From contig JALLAZ010000377.1 in assembly GCA_036939755.1 (NCBI GenBank), positions 1-16,328 of the forward strand: DNA of 16,328 bases, written 5' to 3'. Shown here in pieces: positions 8,613 to 16,328 of the stretch. Both the position numbers and the translations under genes were made by a program. This DNA comes from Stephanodiscus triporus. Lineage: Eukaryota; Bacillariophyta; Thalassiosirophyceae; Thalassiosirales; Thalassiosiraceae. Numbering within the stretch: the stretch's first letter is position 1; each line of letters starts with the position of its first letter. The notes below the pieces were generated by a model, which saw only the letters and a list, made by a program, of their open reading frames with translations, had not been told where the DNA came from and did not search any database.

Positions 8613-10616
8613 TTGGATAGTAATCTCGACCTCGACGACGCGCGGAAAGTCGTCCCCCTTGCGCCCGCCGTCGTTGTCGTCGTCGTCGTTGTTGGCGAGG
8701 GCCGCAACGACGCTCGTCGGCCAGCTCGCGGTGATGGAGCCCCCCCCGCCCGGACGATCGCGCGCTCGAAGATTGTTCGCGGGGGGGGGGACGATCGTTG
8801 GGCGCCGCCCCCTCCGGCGCCGTGGTGCGCGGCGCTGTCGGGGCTGTGCTCGCCGGACGCCCTGCCGAATATGCTCCCCCCCGGCGGCATCGGCGACGCG
8901 ATCGTCGTCGACGACGACTGCCGGCACGACGTGATGCTGTACGAGAGGTGCGCGTGGGCCATCGGCAACCTGGCGGGGGACTCCGAGGGCAATCGCGCGG
9001 CGCTGCTGCCGTCGTCGGCGAACGACGACGAGGACGACTACGACGTCGGGGTATCGTCGTCGGGGATACTCCCGCGATTGGCCGCGTGCGTGTCGTTGGG
9101 GACGTCGATCCTGCGACGACGACGGCGGCGTTGGGATGTCGGCGGAGGAGGGATGGACGACGCGACGACGATGGTCGATCCCGTCCTCCTGCGTTCGACC
9201 GCGGACATGCTCCGATCCGCGATGTGGGCAGTGATCAACGTGATCCGGGGGGGCAGGATCGTGGCGACGACGACAGCCGCCAACGACGCGGGGTCGTCGT
9301 CGACGGTCGGGTTCCTCTACGTTCACGACGACGGCGTGTCGCGGGGGGGGAGGATGGATCGACTATTGACGCCGGGGGACGCGTCGTTGCTTCTCCTTGG
9401 TCCGGGAATCTCCCCTCCCGCCGCCGTTGCCGCCGCCGCCGCCGCACCCCTTCCTCGTCCTCATCCTCGGACGACGTGGGACGACGTCGCCGTCGAAACT
9501 TGCTGGCTGTTGTCTTCCCTGACTCGAGACCGGACCATGGTGGAGTACTTCTGCTCGTGGGGGGCGGGGGGTGACGACAGAGACGTCATACCCGCCCTCG
9601 TCGAGAGGTTGACCCGCGCCACGGTCGCGGCGGGTCGTCAGCTCGAAAGTGTCGCCTCGTCTAGCGGCGGCGACGACGACGACGACGCCGTTGGTCCAGG
9701 GTGCCTGGTGCCCATCTGCCGCGTCCTGAGGAACGTCGCGAACGCCGCCGACCACTGCCAACACGCCGACTCCATCCTCTCGATCGAAGGCGTCCGCGTC
9801 GGCGGCGGCCCAGTCGTCGTCGTCCCTCGCCCGGCGGAGTCGTCCCTCGCCCGCCTAGTCGTCCTCGGCACGCTCGGGGCGGGGGGGGAGGCAAACGCGA
9901 TCGCTGTCGAGGCCGCGTCGACGTCTGGCGCGTGCCTGTACCGGGCCGGCCTGCCCTTGCCCCATCCCGCGACGCGCGCGTGCGAGGCGTTATTTCCTGC
10001 CCTGTGCGGGGCGCTGACATGTCCGTTGTCGACCTTCGAGTTACGACGGGAGGCGGCGTGGGCCCTGTGGAGCGCCGTGAATTTCCCCCCGGACCTGCAC
10101 GAGATCGGCCCGAATGCGATGCAGGCCGAATTGTTGGCCGGACTCGTCCGTTACTCGCCTCGGGAGGTGGCGATGGCCCTGACAACGATGCTGTCCACCA
10201 TGAACTCGGACGCGATGGAGGCGTCCCTGTGCTTGATCGATCTCCTCCTGCGACGGCTCGGCGGCGAAGGGGGGAGGGAACTTCCCACCCTCTTCGATGA
10301 GGTCGGGTTGGTGGATGCATTGTGGCGCGTGTGCGATATCGATTCCGAGGAGAGTTCCAATGCCGAGATGGCCGCGGCAATCTTGGACGACTTTTATGAA
10401 CGGGAGGACGAGGGCGACGACGACGCCGACGCGTCGCTTGGGCCATCGTCTTCCGGTGGACAATTCCAATTCCAACTACCGGAGCGTGGCATTCCGCCGG
10501 GTGGATTCGATTTCGGCGACTCTGCCAATTACCATCCCTCTCAGCGGGGGGTTCATCTCCCTCCCGGAGGAAGAGGACGGGGTCGAGTCCTTCCAGCCTG
10601 GATGGCATTAAATTGA
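8613..10616 (+). CDS. Importin-alpha-like ARM-repeat protein (5' end unresolved)
   Basis: Importin alpha carries classical NLS cargo through the nuclear pore with importin beta. The frame shows ARM signatures of that family: ERCAWAIGNLAGDSEGNR (compare the usual WALGNIAGDS), VETCWLLSSLTRD, LVPICRVLRNVANA and LRREAAWALWSAV (compare KKEAAWAISN). After the ARMs comes AAAILDDFYEREDEGDDD and then QFQFQLPERG...GGFDFG, which fits the acidic stretch and C-terminal Q/F motif where importin alpha binds its exporter CAS. Inserts of Asp, Ser, Gly and Ala interrupt the ARMs, so it is divergent and longer than the usual 500-550 residues. The ORF opens after a stop at 8574; 8613 is a TTG codon and the first in-frame ATG is at 8871. 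No basic importin-beta-binding segment is visible. An upstream exon, or length errors in the C run 8740-8747 or the G run 8781-8790, could hide the N-terminus. Family confidence is fair; start confidence is low. Confidence 0.75.
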   Translation: MDSNLDLDDARKVVPLAPAVVVVVVVVGEGRNDARRPARGDGAPPARTIARSKIVRGGGDDRWAPPPPAPWCAALSGLCSPDALPNMLPPGGIGDAIVVDDDCRHDVMLYERCAWAIGNLAGDSEGNRAALLPSSANDDEDDYDVGVSSSGILPRLAACVSLGTSILRRRRRRWDVGGGGMDDATTMVDPVLLRSTADMLRSAMWAVINVIRGGRIVATTTAANDAGSSSTVGFLYVHDDGVSRGGRMDRLLTPGDASLLLLGPGISPPAAVAAAAAAPLPRPHPRTTWDDVAVETCWLLSSLTRDRTMVEYFCSWGAGGDDRDVIPALVERLTRATVAAGRQLESVASSSGGDDDDDAVGPGCLVPICRVLRNVANAADHCQHADSILSIEGVRVGGGPVVVVPRPAESSLARLVVLGTLGAGGEANAIAVEAASTSGACLYRAGLPLPHPATRACEALFPALCGALTCPLSTFELRREAAWALWSAVNFPPDLHEIGPNAMQAELLAGLVRYSPREVAMALTTMLSTMNSDAMEASLCLIDLLLRRLGGEGGRELPTLFDEVGLVDALWRVCDIDSEESSNAEMAAAILDDFYEREDEGDDDADASLGPSSSGGQFQFQLPERGIPPGGFDFGDSANYHPSQRGVHLPPGGRGRGRVLPAWMALN

Positions 10617-10987
10617 CTATAAGCAAATATTAGCCCATAAAAGGATACGTTTGATTATTGCTCAATGCCAGTTATCATTTTTTATCATTTTAGGCCCCAG
10701 AGATTTACTCCCCCAAAGTGAAACAGCTCAGAACGATGGCTTGAGCCATGATAACGATACACGCTGAAAATTTAAAGCCTCGGCGGAAGAGAGTAGAATC
10801 AACAGTGTGATAATTTCACCCCTTCACATCTCCCTGTGGACGTCCTACCGCGCCACACACATCATCACATACACGCACACACAAACGACGAAATGACGTC
10901 CGCACGCTCGGACGCCACGCGTATTCCGCGCCTGCCAAAAAAAAATTGAACGAGAGCGCATAAATATATGCCTCCATCCCCCCCCTT
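10617..10987. other. Convergent intergenic region between the importin-like and ARL8 genes
   Basis: Holds the 3' flanks of both genes. An ATAAAA hexamer at about 10637 could serve polyadenylation of the plus-strand gene. A CA-rich stretch (10855-10890) and a short A run (10938-10946) are the only repeats. No gene is seen. Confidence 0.5.
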
Positions 10988-11524
10988 TTAATTCTTCCCC
11001 TGCGCGGTGAGCCACTCCACGACCTGATCGAGGTTCGTCAAGTGCAATGCGCTGATCGGCAACACCATCCACGGCGTCTCCATGACGTAATTCAGCTGCA
11101 ACCTCTCGATCAACTCGCTCTCGCCGACGTGCGGCTCGATGTCGATCTTGTTAGCGAGGACGAGCAGGGGCGTGCATCCGATGCTCCCGTCGTCGAGGAG
11201 CTTGTGCAATTCCTTCTTCGCGGTCGGTAACTTCTGCGGCGCGGCCGCGTCCACGACGAATAGAACCACGTCGCATCCCTTGCAGTAACGGCTCCACTCG
11301 GATCGGTACTGCGCCTGTCCCCCGATGTCCCAGCACTTCATTTGGACTCGTCCCTTCTGGAAGACCTTGACGTTGAGCCCGATGGTCGGGACGGTCTCGA
11401 CCGGACGGCCGTGCGCGAGCGCCGATAACAGGGTGGTCTTGCCGGAATTCTCGAGTCCGATGACTACCATGTCGAGCTTCTTCGTGAAGAAGACGTCGAG
11501 GAGCTTTTTGAGGACTTGTCCCAT
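10988..11524 (-). CDS. ARL8: ARL8-type small GTPase (ARF-like)
   Basis: The protein is 178 residues, complete, in one exon, with ATG at 11524 and TAA at 10988. The ARF/ARL G motifs are all present: P-loop GLENSGKT (23-30), switch I VPTIGLNV with Thr47, WDIGGQ with the catalytic Gln70 (65-70), NKID (125-128) and SAL near the C-terminus. RSEWSRYCKG after WDIGGQ and KKELHKLLDD are the stretches that separate ARL8 from ARF1, ARL1 or ARL2. In other eukaryotes ARL8 recruits effectors such as motor adaptors and HOPS to lysosomes or vacuoles. The N-terminal helix LKKLLDVFF is amphipathic as expected. Odd point: residue 2 is Gly (MGQVLKK), as in N-myristoylated ARFs, whereas animal and plant ARL8 lack Gly2. 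ARL8 is the best fit, with another ARL subfamily as the alternative. It converges on the importin-like gene. Confidence 0.9.
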   Translation of the reverse strand: MGQVLKKLLDVFFTKKLDMVVIGLENSGKTTLLSALAHGRPVETVPTIGLNVKVFQKGRVQMKCWDIGGQAQYRSEWSRYCKGCDVVLFVVDAAAPQKLPTAKKELHKLLDDGSIGCTPLLVLANKIDIEPHVGESELIERLQLNYVMETPWMVLPISALHLTNLDQVVEWLTAQGKN

Positions 11525-12080
11525 CGTTTTATGCCTTTTTCTGTTTATTTATTCGTTTCGTCGACTCTCCGACGACGAGGAAAAATTCGAGGGGTGCGGG
11601 GGCGGGGTGGGGGGACGTCGTTTTGGATTCGTCTCCGGATCGGATCGGGGAGATTCCTTAGCCGTGATCGCGATGATGAAATGCCCGACCAGAGGTCTGT
11701 TATCGCTGCCTTAAAAGGAGATCCGACGGGGTATCGTGTATCGGGGCTGGGCGGGGTTATATGCCAATAAATGCTCTAAATAGCTTGCTTCCGAAAGGAG
11801 GTTTGTTGTGCATCCGCCATCCCAACTGCCAAACAATCCTCCCACAAAATTTTTTACGTATCGTAAGTATCTATCGTAGATACCGTTTTCTCGGGAGTTT
11901 TTTTTTTTTTTTTCGATGTGTTTTTTAATCGTGCGGCTAAATTATCCACCCCCCCACGGATTTGTGGCATAGTGACCATCCACCTCAAACTGAATATTTA
12001 CCGCGAGTCCGGAAAGTGAACAAAAAGAACAAAAAATATAATGGACAAAGGGTGAGGAGAAAAGAACAGTCTCCTCTCCA
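11525..12080. other. Intergenic, promoter side of the ARL8 gene
   Basis: No gene is supported; the plus-strand frames at 11325-11770 have no family signal. A perfect 7-bp hairpin GTATCTA/TAGATAC with a TCG loop lies at 11867-11883 and shares ctatcgtagat with 4263-4273. A T16 run lies at 11898-11913. Between the ARL8 start and 11640 the sequence is G-rich on the plus strand. Confidence 0.5.
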
Positions 12081-12707
12081 TCACCCAACTTCGAGCGGGC
12101 GCCGCCTTCCGCCCGCCAACGACGCCTCGAACGCGCGCGTCCGGGCATCGTTCGGCCGGGGAGGAGGGGAAGGAGGAAGAGGAGGAGGAGGAGGAGGAGG
12201 AGGAGGCGCGCCTGCATGACAATAATATGACATCCCGCGGGACGACGCGACCGTCGGACTCGTCGTCGTCGTCGTCGGGAAGTTCGACGACGACGAAATG
12301 GCGGGGGGGTCGACGACGATCGGATCGACTAGGAGGACACCGCTCAGGATTTTGATTAGGCGCTTTCGCAGCGACTTGACCCTCTCGTCGAGGGAGGAGA
12401 GGGAGGAGGAGGAGGAGGATGATGGGGGGGACGCGACGACGACATCGGGATCAGTCAACGAGGACCTTCCGCCGCTCACGCCACCACCGCCACCATCCTC
12501 GGAGAAGAGCGCCACGAGGCTGTCCTCAATCTCCTTGGCGTGCACGAGCTTTGATGCTGTAGAGATGACGGCTTGCGACAGGGGATCGTTCCTCTCTCTC
12601 TTTTTCATGGTGTTCTTGGAATGGCATCCACCAACAGTCATGAGGGAAGGGGGAGAAGCGATTTCTATTCTATTTTTTGTGATGGGCCGCCACACCACCC
12701 ACAACAT
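12081..12707 (-). CDS. Hypothetical Ser/Pro-rich small protein
   Basis: I do not recognise the family. The frame has 208 codons with ATG at 12707; later in-frame ATGs at 12641 (MTVGGCHSKN) and 12608 (MKKRERND) are equally possible starts. Two segments look folded or helical: DPLSQAVISTASKLVHAKEIEDSLVAL and SLDERVKSLRKRLIKILSGVLL, separated by a Gly/Ser/Asp-rich linker. The C-terminal third is a Thr/Ser and poly-Pro tail encoded by a CCT/CCG tract (plus strand GGA repeats about 12164-12207). It starts about 150 bp beyond the stop of the LRR-IQ gene on the same strand. The helical segments favour a real gene, but the low-complexity parts mean it could also be a shadow frame or one exon of a longer gene. 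Confidence 0.45.
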   Translation of the reverse strand: MLWVVWRPITKNRIEIASPPSLMTVGGCHSKNTMKKRERNDPLSQAVISTASKLVHAKEIEDSLVALFSEDGGGGGVSGGRSSLTDPDVVVASPPSSSSSSSLSSLDERVKSLRKRLIKILSGVLLVDPIVVDPPAISSSSNFPTTTTTSPTVASSRGMSYYCHAGAPPPPPPPPPLPPSPPPRPNDARTRAFEASLAGGRRRPLEVG

Positions 12708-12858
12708 CCCTGTTGTGCACTCACATCCACCTGTTTTTTTTCAACGTGATCTTGTAGTAGTGTACTGGATGATAGTAAGTACCACCGCCTGCTAAAATAA
12801 CACATGTTCGAAGATGTTGGACAGTTGGAGTAACTTGTGCCGGGTATTACTGGCAATG

Positions 12859-15800
12859 CTAAGAAGAGGAGTCTTTCCGCCTCCCATAATAATCGTACAC
12901 AGTTCTAAATGAATGCCGTTGTCTTCTGCCTCCATAATGAATAAATTCAAAGCACGTGGTGCAAAAGAACTCTTTACAATCAGCGCAATCAAATTCGGCT
13001 AAAAATTCAGCGCAATTGCAGCACACTGGTTTTGGCTCCAAGTCGAGTAGACACTGAGGTTTCTCCCATCTAGTCTCGCCCGTGTCCTGGTTGTAGTAAA
13101 ACGTCTTTTGCTCAGCGCTGCTGAACATTGCCTTCCATCGCTGAGCGCGGACAACTCGCGCTGCTTTTGCCCTGTCGCGCCCCAACTTGCCACGCCACCC
13201 AGCAGCAATCTTCGTCGATGCCCAAAGCTTCAACAGAATACTGCGTCTGATTTCCTCGTCGAATTCCACCCGCCTTCTTTGCATACGAATCTTGGCTACA
13301 CACACTCGCCCAAATCTGCATATGGTGGTTGCACTTGCTTCCCGAAGTGCGAATATGTCATCTCTCTCCTGCCGCAGGACTAGTAGTTGCAGGTATGCCT
13401 GTCGTCTACGTACACTTCGTTGGATCAATCTTGAGGCGTTCAGCCTCATTTCTGCTACTAGAGCTGCCGCCAGGATGTTACGCAGGATTCGTTCCTTTTG
13501 ACCAATCCACCAGCGCTGAATGACCAGAGCACATTCCAGGCGCTTCCTAGTCCTTTCCACACGGTGTTTAACAGCTTTGCGGAAAATAAATGTCCGATAG
13601 ACACCCACGATACGTGAAGCAGAGAAACTTTCTAGTCGTTGTTGTTTCATGAACTCTACGTTCAGCCTTCGCAATTCTTTTACTCCTTGAGTCATTCTCC
13701 ATGCACACTGAACGCGTATCGCAGCTCGGTCCCTGTTCAACTCGCCTGTAAACCAACGACATAGCAACAGTAGCTTGATGCGCTTTGCTCGCAGCATTCT
13801 GCACCAAGCTTGAATGCGAATCGCTGCTTCTACTTGACGTTGGCACTGTTGCCGTTTCTCTTCACGCTTATTTGCAGCTTCCCGTCTACCTAACACGCCT
13901 CTCCATTGTCTTTGAATGACGCAGGAGGCAAGAGGTGCAATTTTCAGCCATCTCCTTTCGCGCAGCCTGAGCCTTTTCTTTCTTGAAAGACGGCAACGGA
14001 ACGCGCATTGAATTCTCAAGACACTCGCCAAACGCTGCTTTCTTAATCGTTTTAAGTCTCTGTAACGCCTACGCGCTTTTCGACCACGGTAGAGAGCGCC
14101 GATGAGAATGGCGACTCTTTTTTTGGAGTACTCTTCTCTTGCTCGTTTCAAGGTGTCTTTTTCTTTCCTTGAACGGACGCGAGCCTGAATGACTGCGGCT
14201 GAGCACGCTCGTTTGTGGTAGTGAATAATATCCTTGCGATCGTCCGTTCTCGAAAGTGGCCAGAAACCCAGAAATGATGAATTGGTTTTTAGCACCGAGT
14301 AGGGAAATCGATCGCGGATGCCCTTGACAGCTGTAGAAGTAACGTGGGTGCCTTTCAGAGATAGTGTTTCGAGAGATAAACGGCCATCCAGTGTCTGCTT
14401 GAGACCTTGCGTTATCCATGATAACGATGTATCTCCAATTTTGCAGCACCGAGCTAGGAAAAGATGGCGCAGACCCGGGCTAAAGTGGCCCTCACACAAT
14501 TGAAGTATTGATTGATCAGAAACGCCTACGCAACCTGTCAAATCAAGAGTTTCGAGCCTTGAGCACGTTGCTAGCGCTTTCAAGCTTCTATCGCTTACTT
14601 TCGGGCAAAATGATAAGTTTGCAGAGGATAGATGTTCGAGATGATTGACAATGACTTCCAACATTGCATCGTTGATGCAGTCGCCGCAGCTTGAAAAAGA
14701 TAGTGACGATAGTCGTTTGCATGCCTTTCCTATGCATATAGCCCCTACAAGTGTCAACTTGTCGCAGCCAGACAGATCCAACGTCTCGAGATTGGAAAAG
14801 TTTCCTATCGCCTTCATTGTCAGAGTGCTCACCAGGCTGCATCCACGCAGGTTTAGATGCTTCAGAGTTACTGAACTGTTTGAATGGCCAAGAGCTTGCA
14901 TGCCCTCCAGACTAAAAGATCTGTCAATACCGTCTGATAGCATTGACATGCCAGATCCTTGGAAAGGAAGATGAATTATGAGACCATCCTTTTCTGTCGT
15001 CCATAAGCTAACTTTTGTATTTGTGTCTTACCATTCAACGCTTCGAGGTGCTTGCATCCTGTCGCCAGACACCGCACACCAATGTCTGATACTCTCTTGA
15101 GATTCGATAGTATGATAGATCTCAAGTTCTGACAGCCTGTCAAAGTCATCAACGCCTTAGTAAAACATCGCCCGGTGTGATCCAATATAACTTAAGTCAA
15201 AACATGACTTACACTCTCCTATATGTCTGATCCCACTGTTTGTCACCTTGTTGCAGTTCGACAGGTCAAGGTGACGCAAGTCCTTTGATCCGCCTGCCAG
15301 CCAAGACAGACCAATATCAGAGATCATCTCACATCCGTGCAAGCTAATCCAGGTGAGGGATTGACATGCCTGTCCCAGTTGCAGCAACGCCACATCAGTT
15401 ATTCTGAATGGCATTTCACTTCTTCGTAGATTGATTTCGGACAACTGTGGACATCCCAATGATAAGTATGATAGACCGACATCACTGATTAACTTGCAGT
15501 CGCGTAAATTTAGCTGCCTGAGATACGAGGCGTTATCCGCCAGCACCTTCATTTCTTGATCTGTAACAAGTGCACAGAACGAAATATCAAGACTCTGTAG
15601 TCCCTTGCAGCTCTCGAAAATCTTCATGAATGCCCAAGGCTTGATTTGTCGGCAGCCTGACAGCTTAAGCGAAACCAATTCGCGACAGTTCTGTCCCAAG
15701 ATCCCAAACCCTGCACCGTCGATTCCCATGCAACCCGACAAAAATAAATGCTGGAGTTTGTTGCATTTCTTTGTTATTCTCGCCAAGCCAACACCAGTAA

Positions 15801-16140
15801 TTTGGTACGCGTTGTCGAAATTGAGATACCGCAAGCTTGAGGTGCAGCCCGATAACGATTGCAGTCCAATATCCGTGATATTCTCAGCACCCGATAGATT
15901 TAGGACTTCTAGGCTTGATGTTTCTGCATTAGTTGCAATCACACCAAGGCAGTCATCTGTTGCCACGAGACTCCACGTTGATAGATCTAGTACGCAGCGC
16001 TGTCCTGGTACGAGCAGCTCGGCTGGCACGTGTTGGTAGGGCAAGTCATTACTGATCGTCTTCTCTAGCGCTGTCAGGGCCGACGGGATGATGTCTGTTA
16101 TGCACTTGGCCCTGACGCTCGTTTCTTTCCTCCTCGGCAT
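12859..16140 (-). CDS. LRR - multi-IQ - WW - B-box-like zinc protein, three exons
   Basis: Joined exons 16140-15213, 15136-15032 and 14957-12859 total 3132 nt, 1043 residues plus stop TAG, with phase kept at both junctions. Residues about 65-565 hold some 18 LRRs of the Cys-containing AMN1/F-box type (LxxLxLxxCxxITDxGLxxL). I see no F-box at the N-terminus (MPRRKETSV...). Residues about 598-950 are a very basic helical stretch with about 9-10 IQ-like motifs, for example AAVIQARVRSR, VLRIQCAFRCRLSR, CVIQRQWRGVLGRR, AIRIQAWCRML, AIRVQCAWRM, LVIQRWWIGQ and RLIQRSVRRR, expected to bind calmodulin or myosin-type light chains. A WW domain follows (W952 to W975, ending ETRWEKP). The C-terminus (about 990-1026) has C-x2-C-x8-C-x2-C-x4-C-x2-C-x4-H-x7-H, which resembles a B-box zinc finger. 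The domain order suggests a calcium-responsive scaffold, perhaps at centrosome, cilium or cytoskeleton; that is inference. Confidence 0.9.
14958..15031 (-). other. Intron 2 of the LRR-IQ-WW gene (74 nt)
   Basis: Donor GTAAGAC begins at 15031 and the acceptor ends at 14958 after a pyrimidine-rich CTTCCTTTCCAAG. Splicing creates the codon GGA (G from exon 2, GA from exon 3) and gives EALNGSGMSML within LRR 11. The downstream frame otherwise has no upstream start in keeping with the LRR ladder. Confidence 0.85.
15137..15212 (-). other. Intron 1 of the LRR-IQ-WW gene (76 nt)
   Basis: Donor GTAAGT begins at 15212 and acceptor TTTGACAG ends at 15137, with a TACTAAG branch-like motif about 20 nt upstream of the acceptor. 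Splicing joins GAG T to GC TGT CAG, giving GIRHIGE-C-CQNLRSI, which restores the LRR spacing exactly between repeats 9 and 10. Reading through instead gives a stop within 20 codons. Confidence 0.88.
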
Positions 16141-16263
16141 TCTTGGTGTCCACCACCAAAAGTCCCCAAAGCATCGCTTGAAAATTTAAAAGTCCGCAGA
16201 ACCACCGAAGAGGCGTCCTAATTTTCAGTTTTCAAAACCACTGTGTGCCTCCGAGCCATCAGC
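16141..16263. promoter_or_regulatory. Short divergent intergenic region, probable shared promoter
   Basis: Only 123 bp separate the ATG of the minus-strand LRR gene (16140) from the presumed ATG of a plus-strand gene (16264). Both 5' flanks and core promoters must fit here if the right-hand start is real. I see no clear TATA box; a ctaattttcag stretch lies near 16217-16227. Confidence 0.45.
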
Positions 16264-16328
16264 ATGCCGCTAGCAAACGCCACAATCATCCAGCAACTTG
16301 AAGATGCATCGACAACGATAATGGCAGA
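16264..16328 (+). CDS. Probable start of a divergent gene, cut by the window edge
   Basis: ATG at 16264 is the first after an in-frame TAA near 16219, and opens MPLANATIIQQLEDASTTIMA, which runs off the right end. The 21 visible codons are helical, with a QQLEDAS stretch and balanced codon use, typical of a protein N-terminus. Too little is present to name a family. Confidence 0.45.
   Translation, partial: MPLANATIIQQLEDASTTIMA

Noticed and set aside
8413..8934. Plus frame of 173 codons overlapping the start of the importin-like gene
   Set aside because: Could hold its true N-terminus if the G or C runs are mis-sized, but no IBB or ARM signal is visible, so it is noted only as an alternative.
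8424..10626. Long Arg/Pro-rich minus-strand frames of 300 and 321 codons
   Set aside because: Antisense to the importin-like gene, whose plus frame carries recognisable ARM helices; the GC-rich codons leave all frames open.

Overview
The window is nuclear DNA of a eukaryote, most likely a centric diatom (stramenopile). The support is: short spliceosomal introns with GTAAG donors and AG acceptors; eukaryote-only families (an ARL8-type GTPase, an importin-alpha-like ARM protein, an LRR-IQ-WW protein); long disordered low-complexity coding segments; and a two-block MORN protein with a Cys/His-Pro...GGW...Cys-x2-Cys motif of a style I associate with diatom genomes. The diatom assignment is inference; eukaryote is secure.

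Layout, left to right. (1) 1-4182, minus strand: the 5' part of a very long gene. Its N-terminal half is GC-rich, Arg/Ser/Gly-rich and full of long G homopolymers. Its C-terminal part has a Cys/His motif, a short helical stretch, Pro-rich linkers and two MORN blocks, and it runs off the left edge. The reading frame changes once in the homopolymer zone. (2) About 4183-5525: no gene, but a palindromic GGATCC-rich tandem repeat of about 83 bp. (3) 5526-6089, minus: a small probable membrane protein of unknown function without a clear ATG, lying between two inverted copies of a dispersed repeat (about 4634-4720 and 6406-6530). (4) About 6500-8600: a long non-coding, repetitive stretch. (5) 8613-10616, plus: a divergent importin-alpha-like ARM protein. 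(6) 10988-11524, minus: an ARL8-type small GTPase, complete in one exon. (7) 12081-12707, minus: an unrecognised small protein. (8) 12859-16140, minus: a three-exon gene for a roughly 1043-residue protein with about 18 AMN1/F-box-type LRRs, about 9-10 IQ-like motifs, one WW domain and a C-terminal B-box-like zinc cluster. (9) 16264 to the right edge, plus: the likely start of a divergent gene sharing a 123-bp intergenic region.

There is no operon logic. The importin-like and ARL8 genes converge on about 370 bp; the LRR gene and the right-edge gene diverge. Themes that connect to one another are nuclear import (importin-like), late-endosome/lysosome or vacuole positioning (ARL8), and large scaffold proteins (MORN, LRR-IQ-WW) that would sit at membranes or the cytoskeleton. 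Base composition differs sharply between neighbours: the importin/ARL8 block and the first third of the MORN gene are GC-rich, while the LRR-IQ gene and the MORN C-terminal part are near-balanced.
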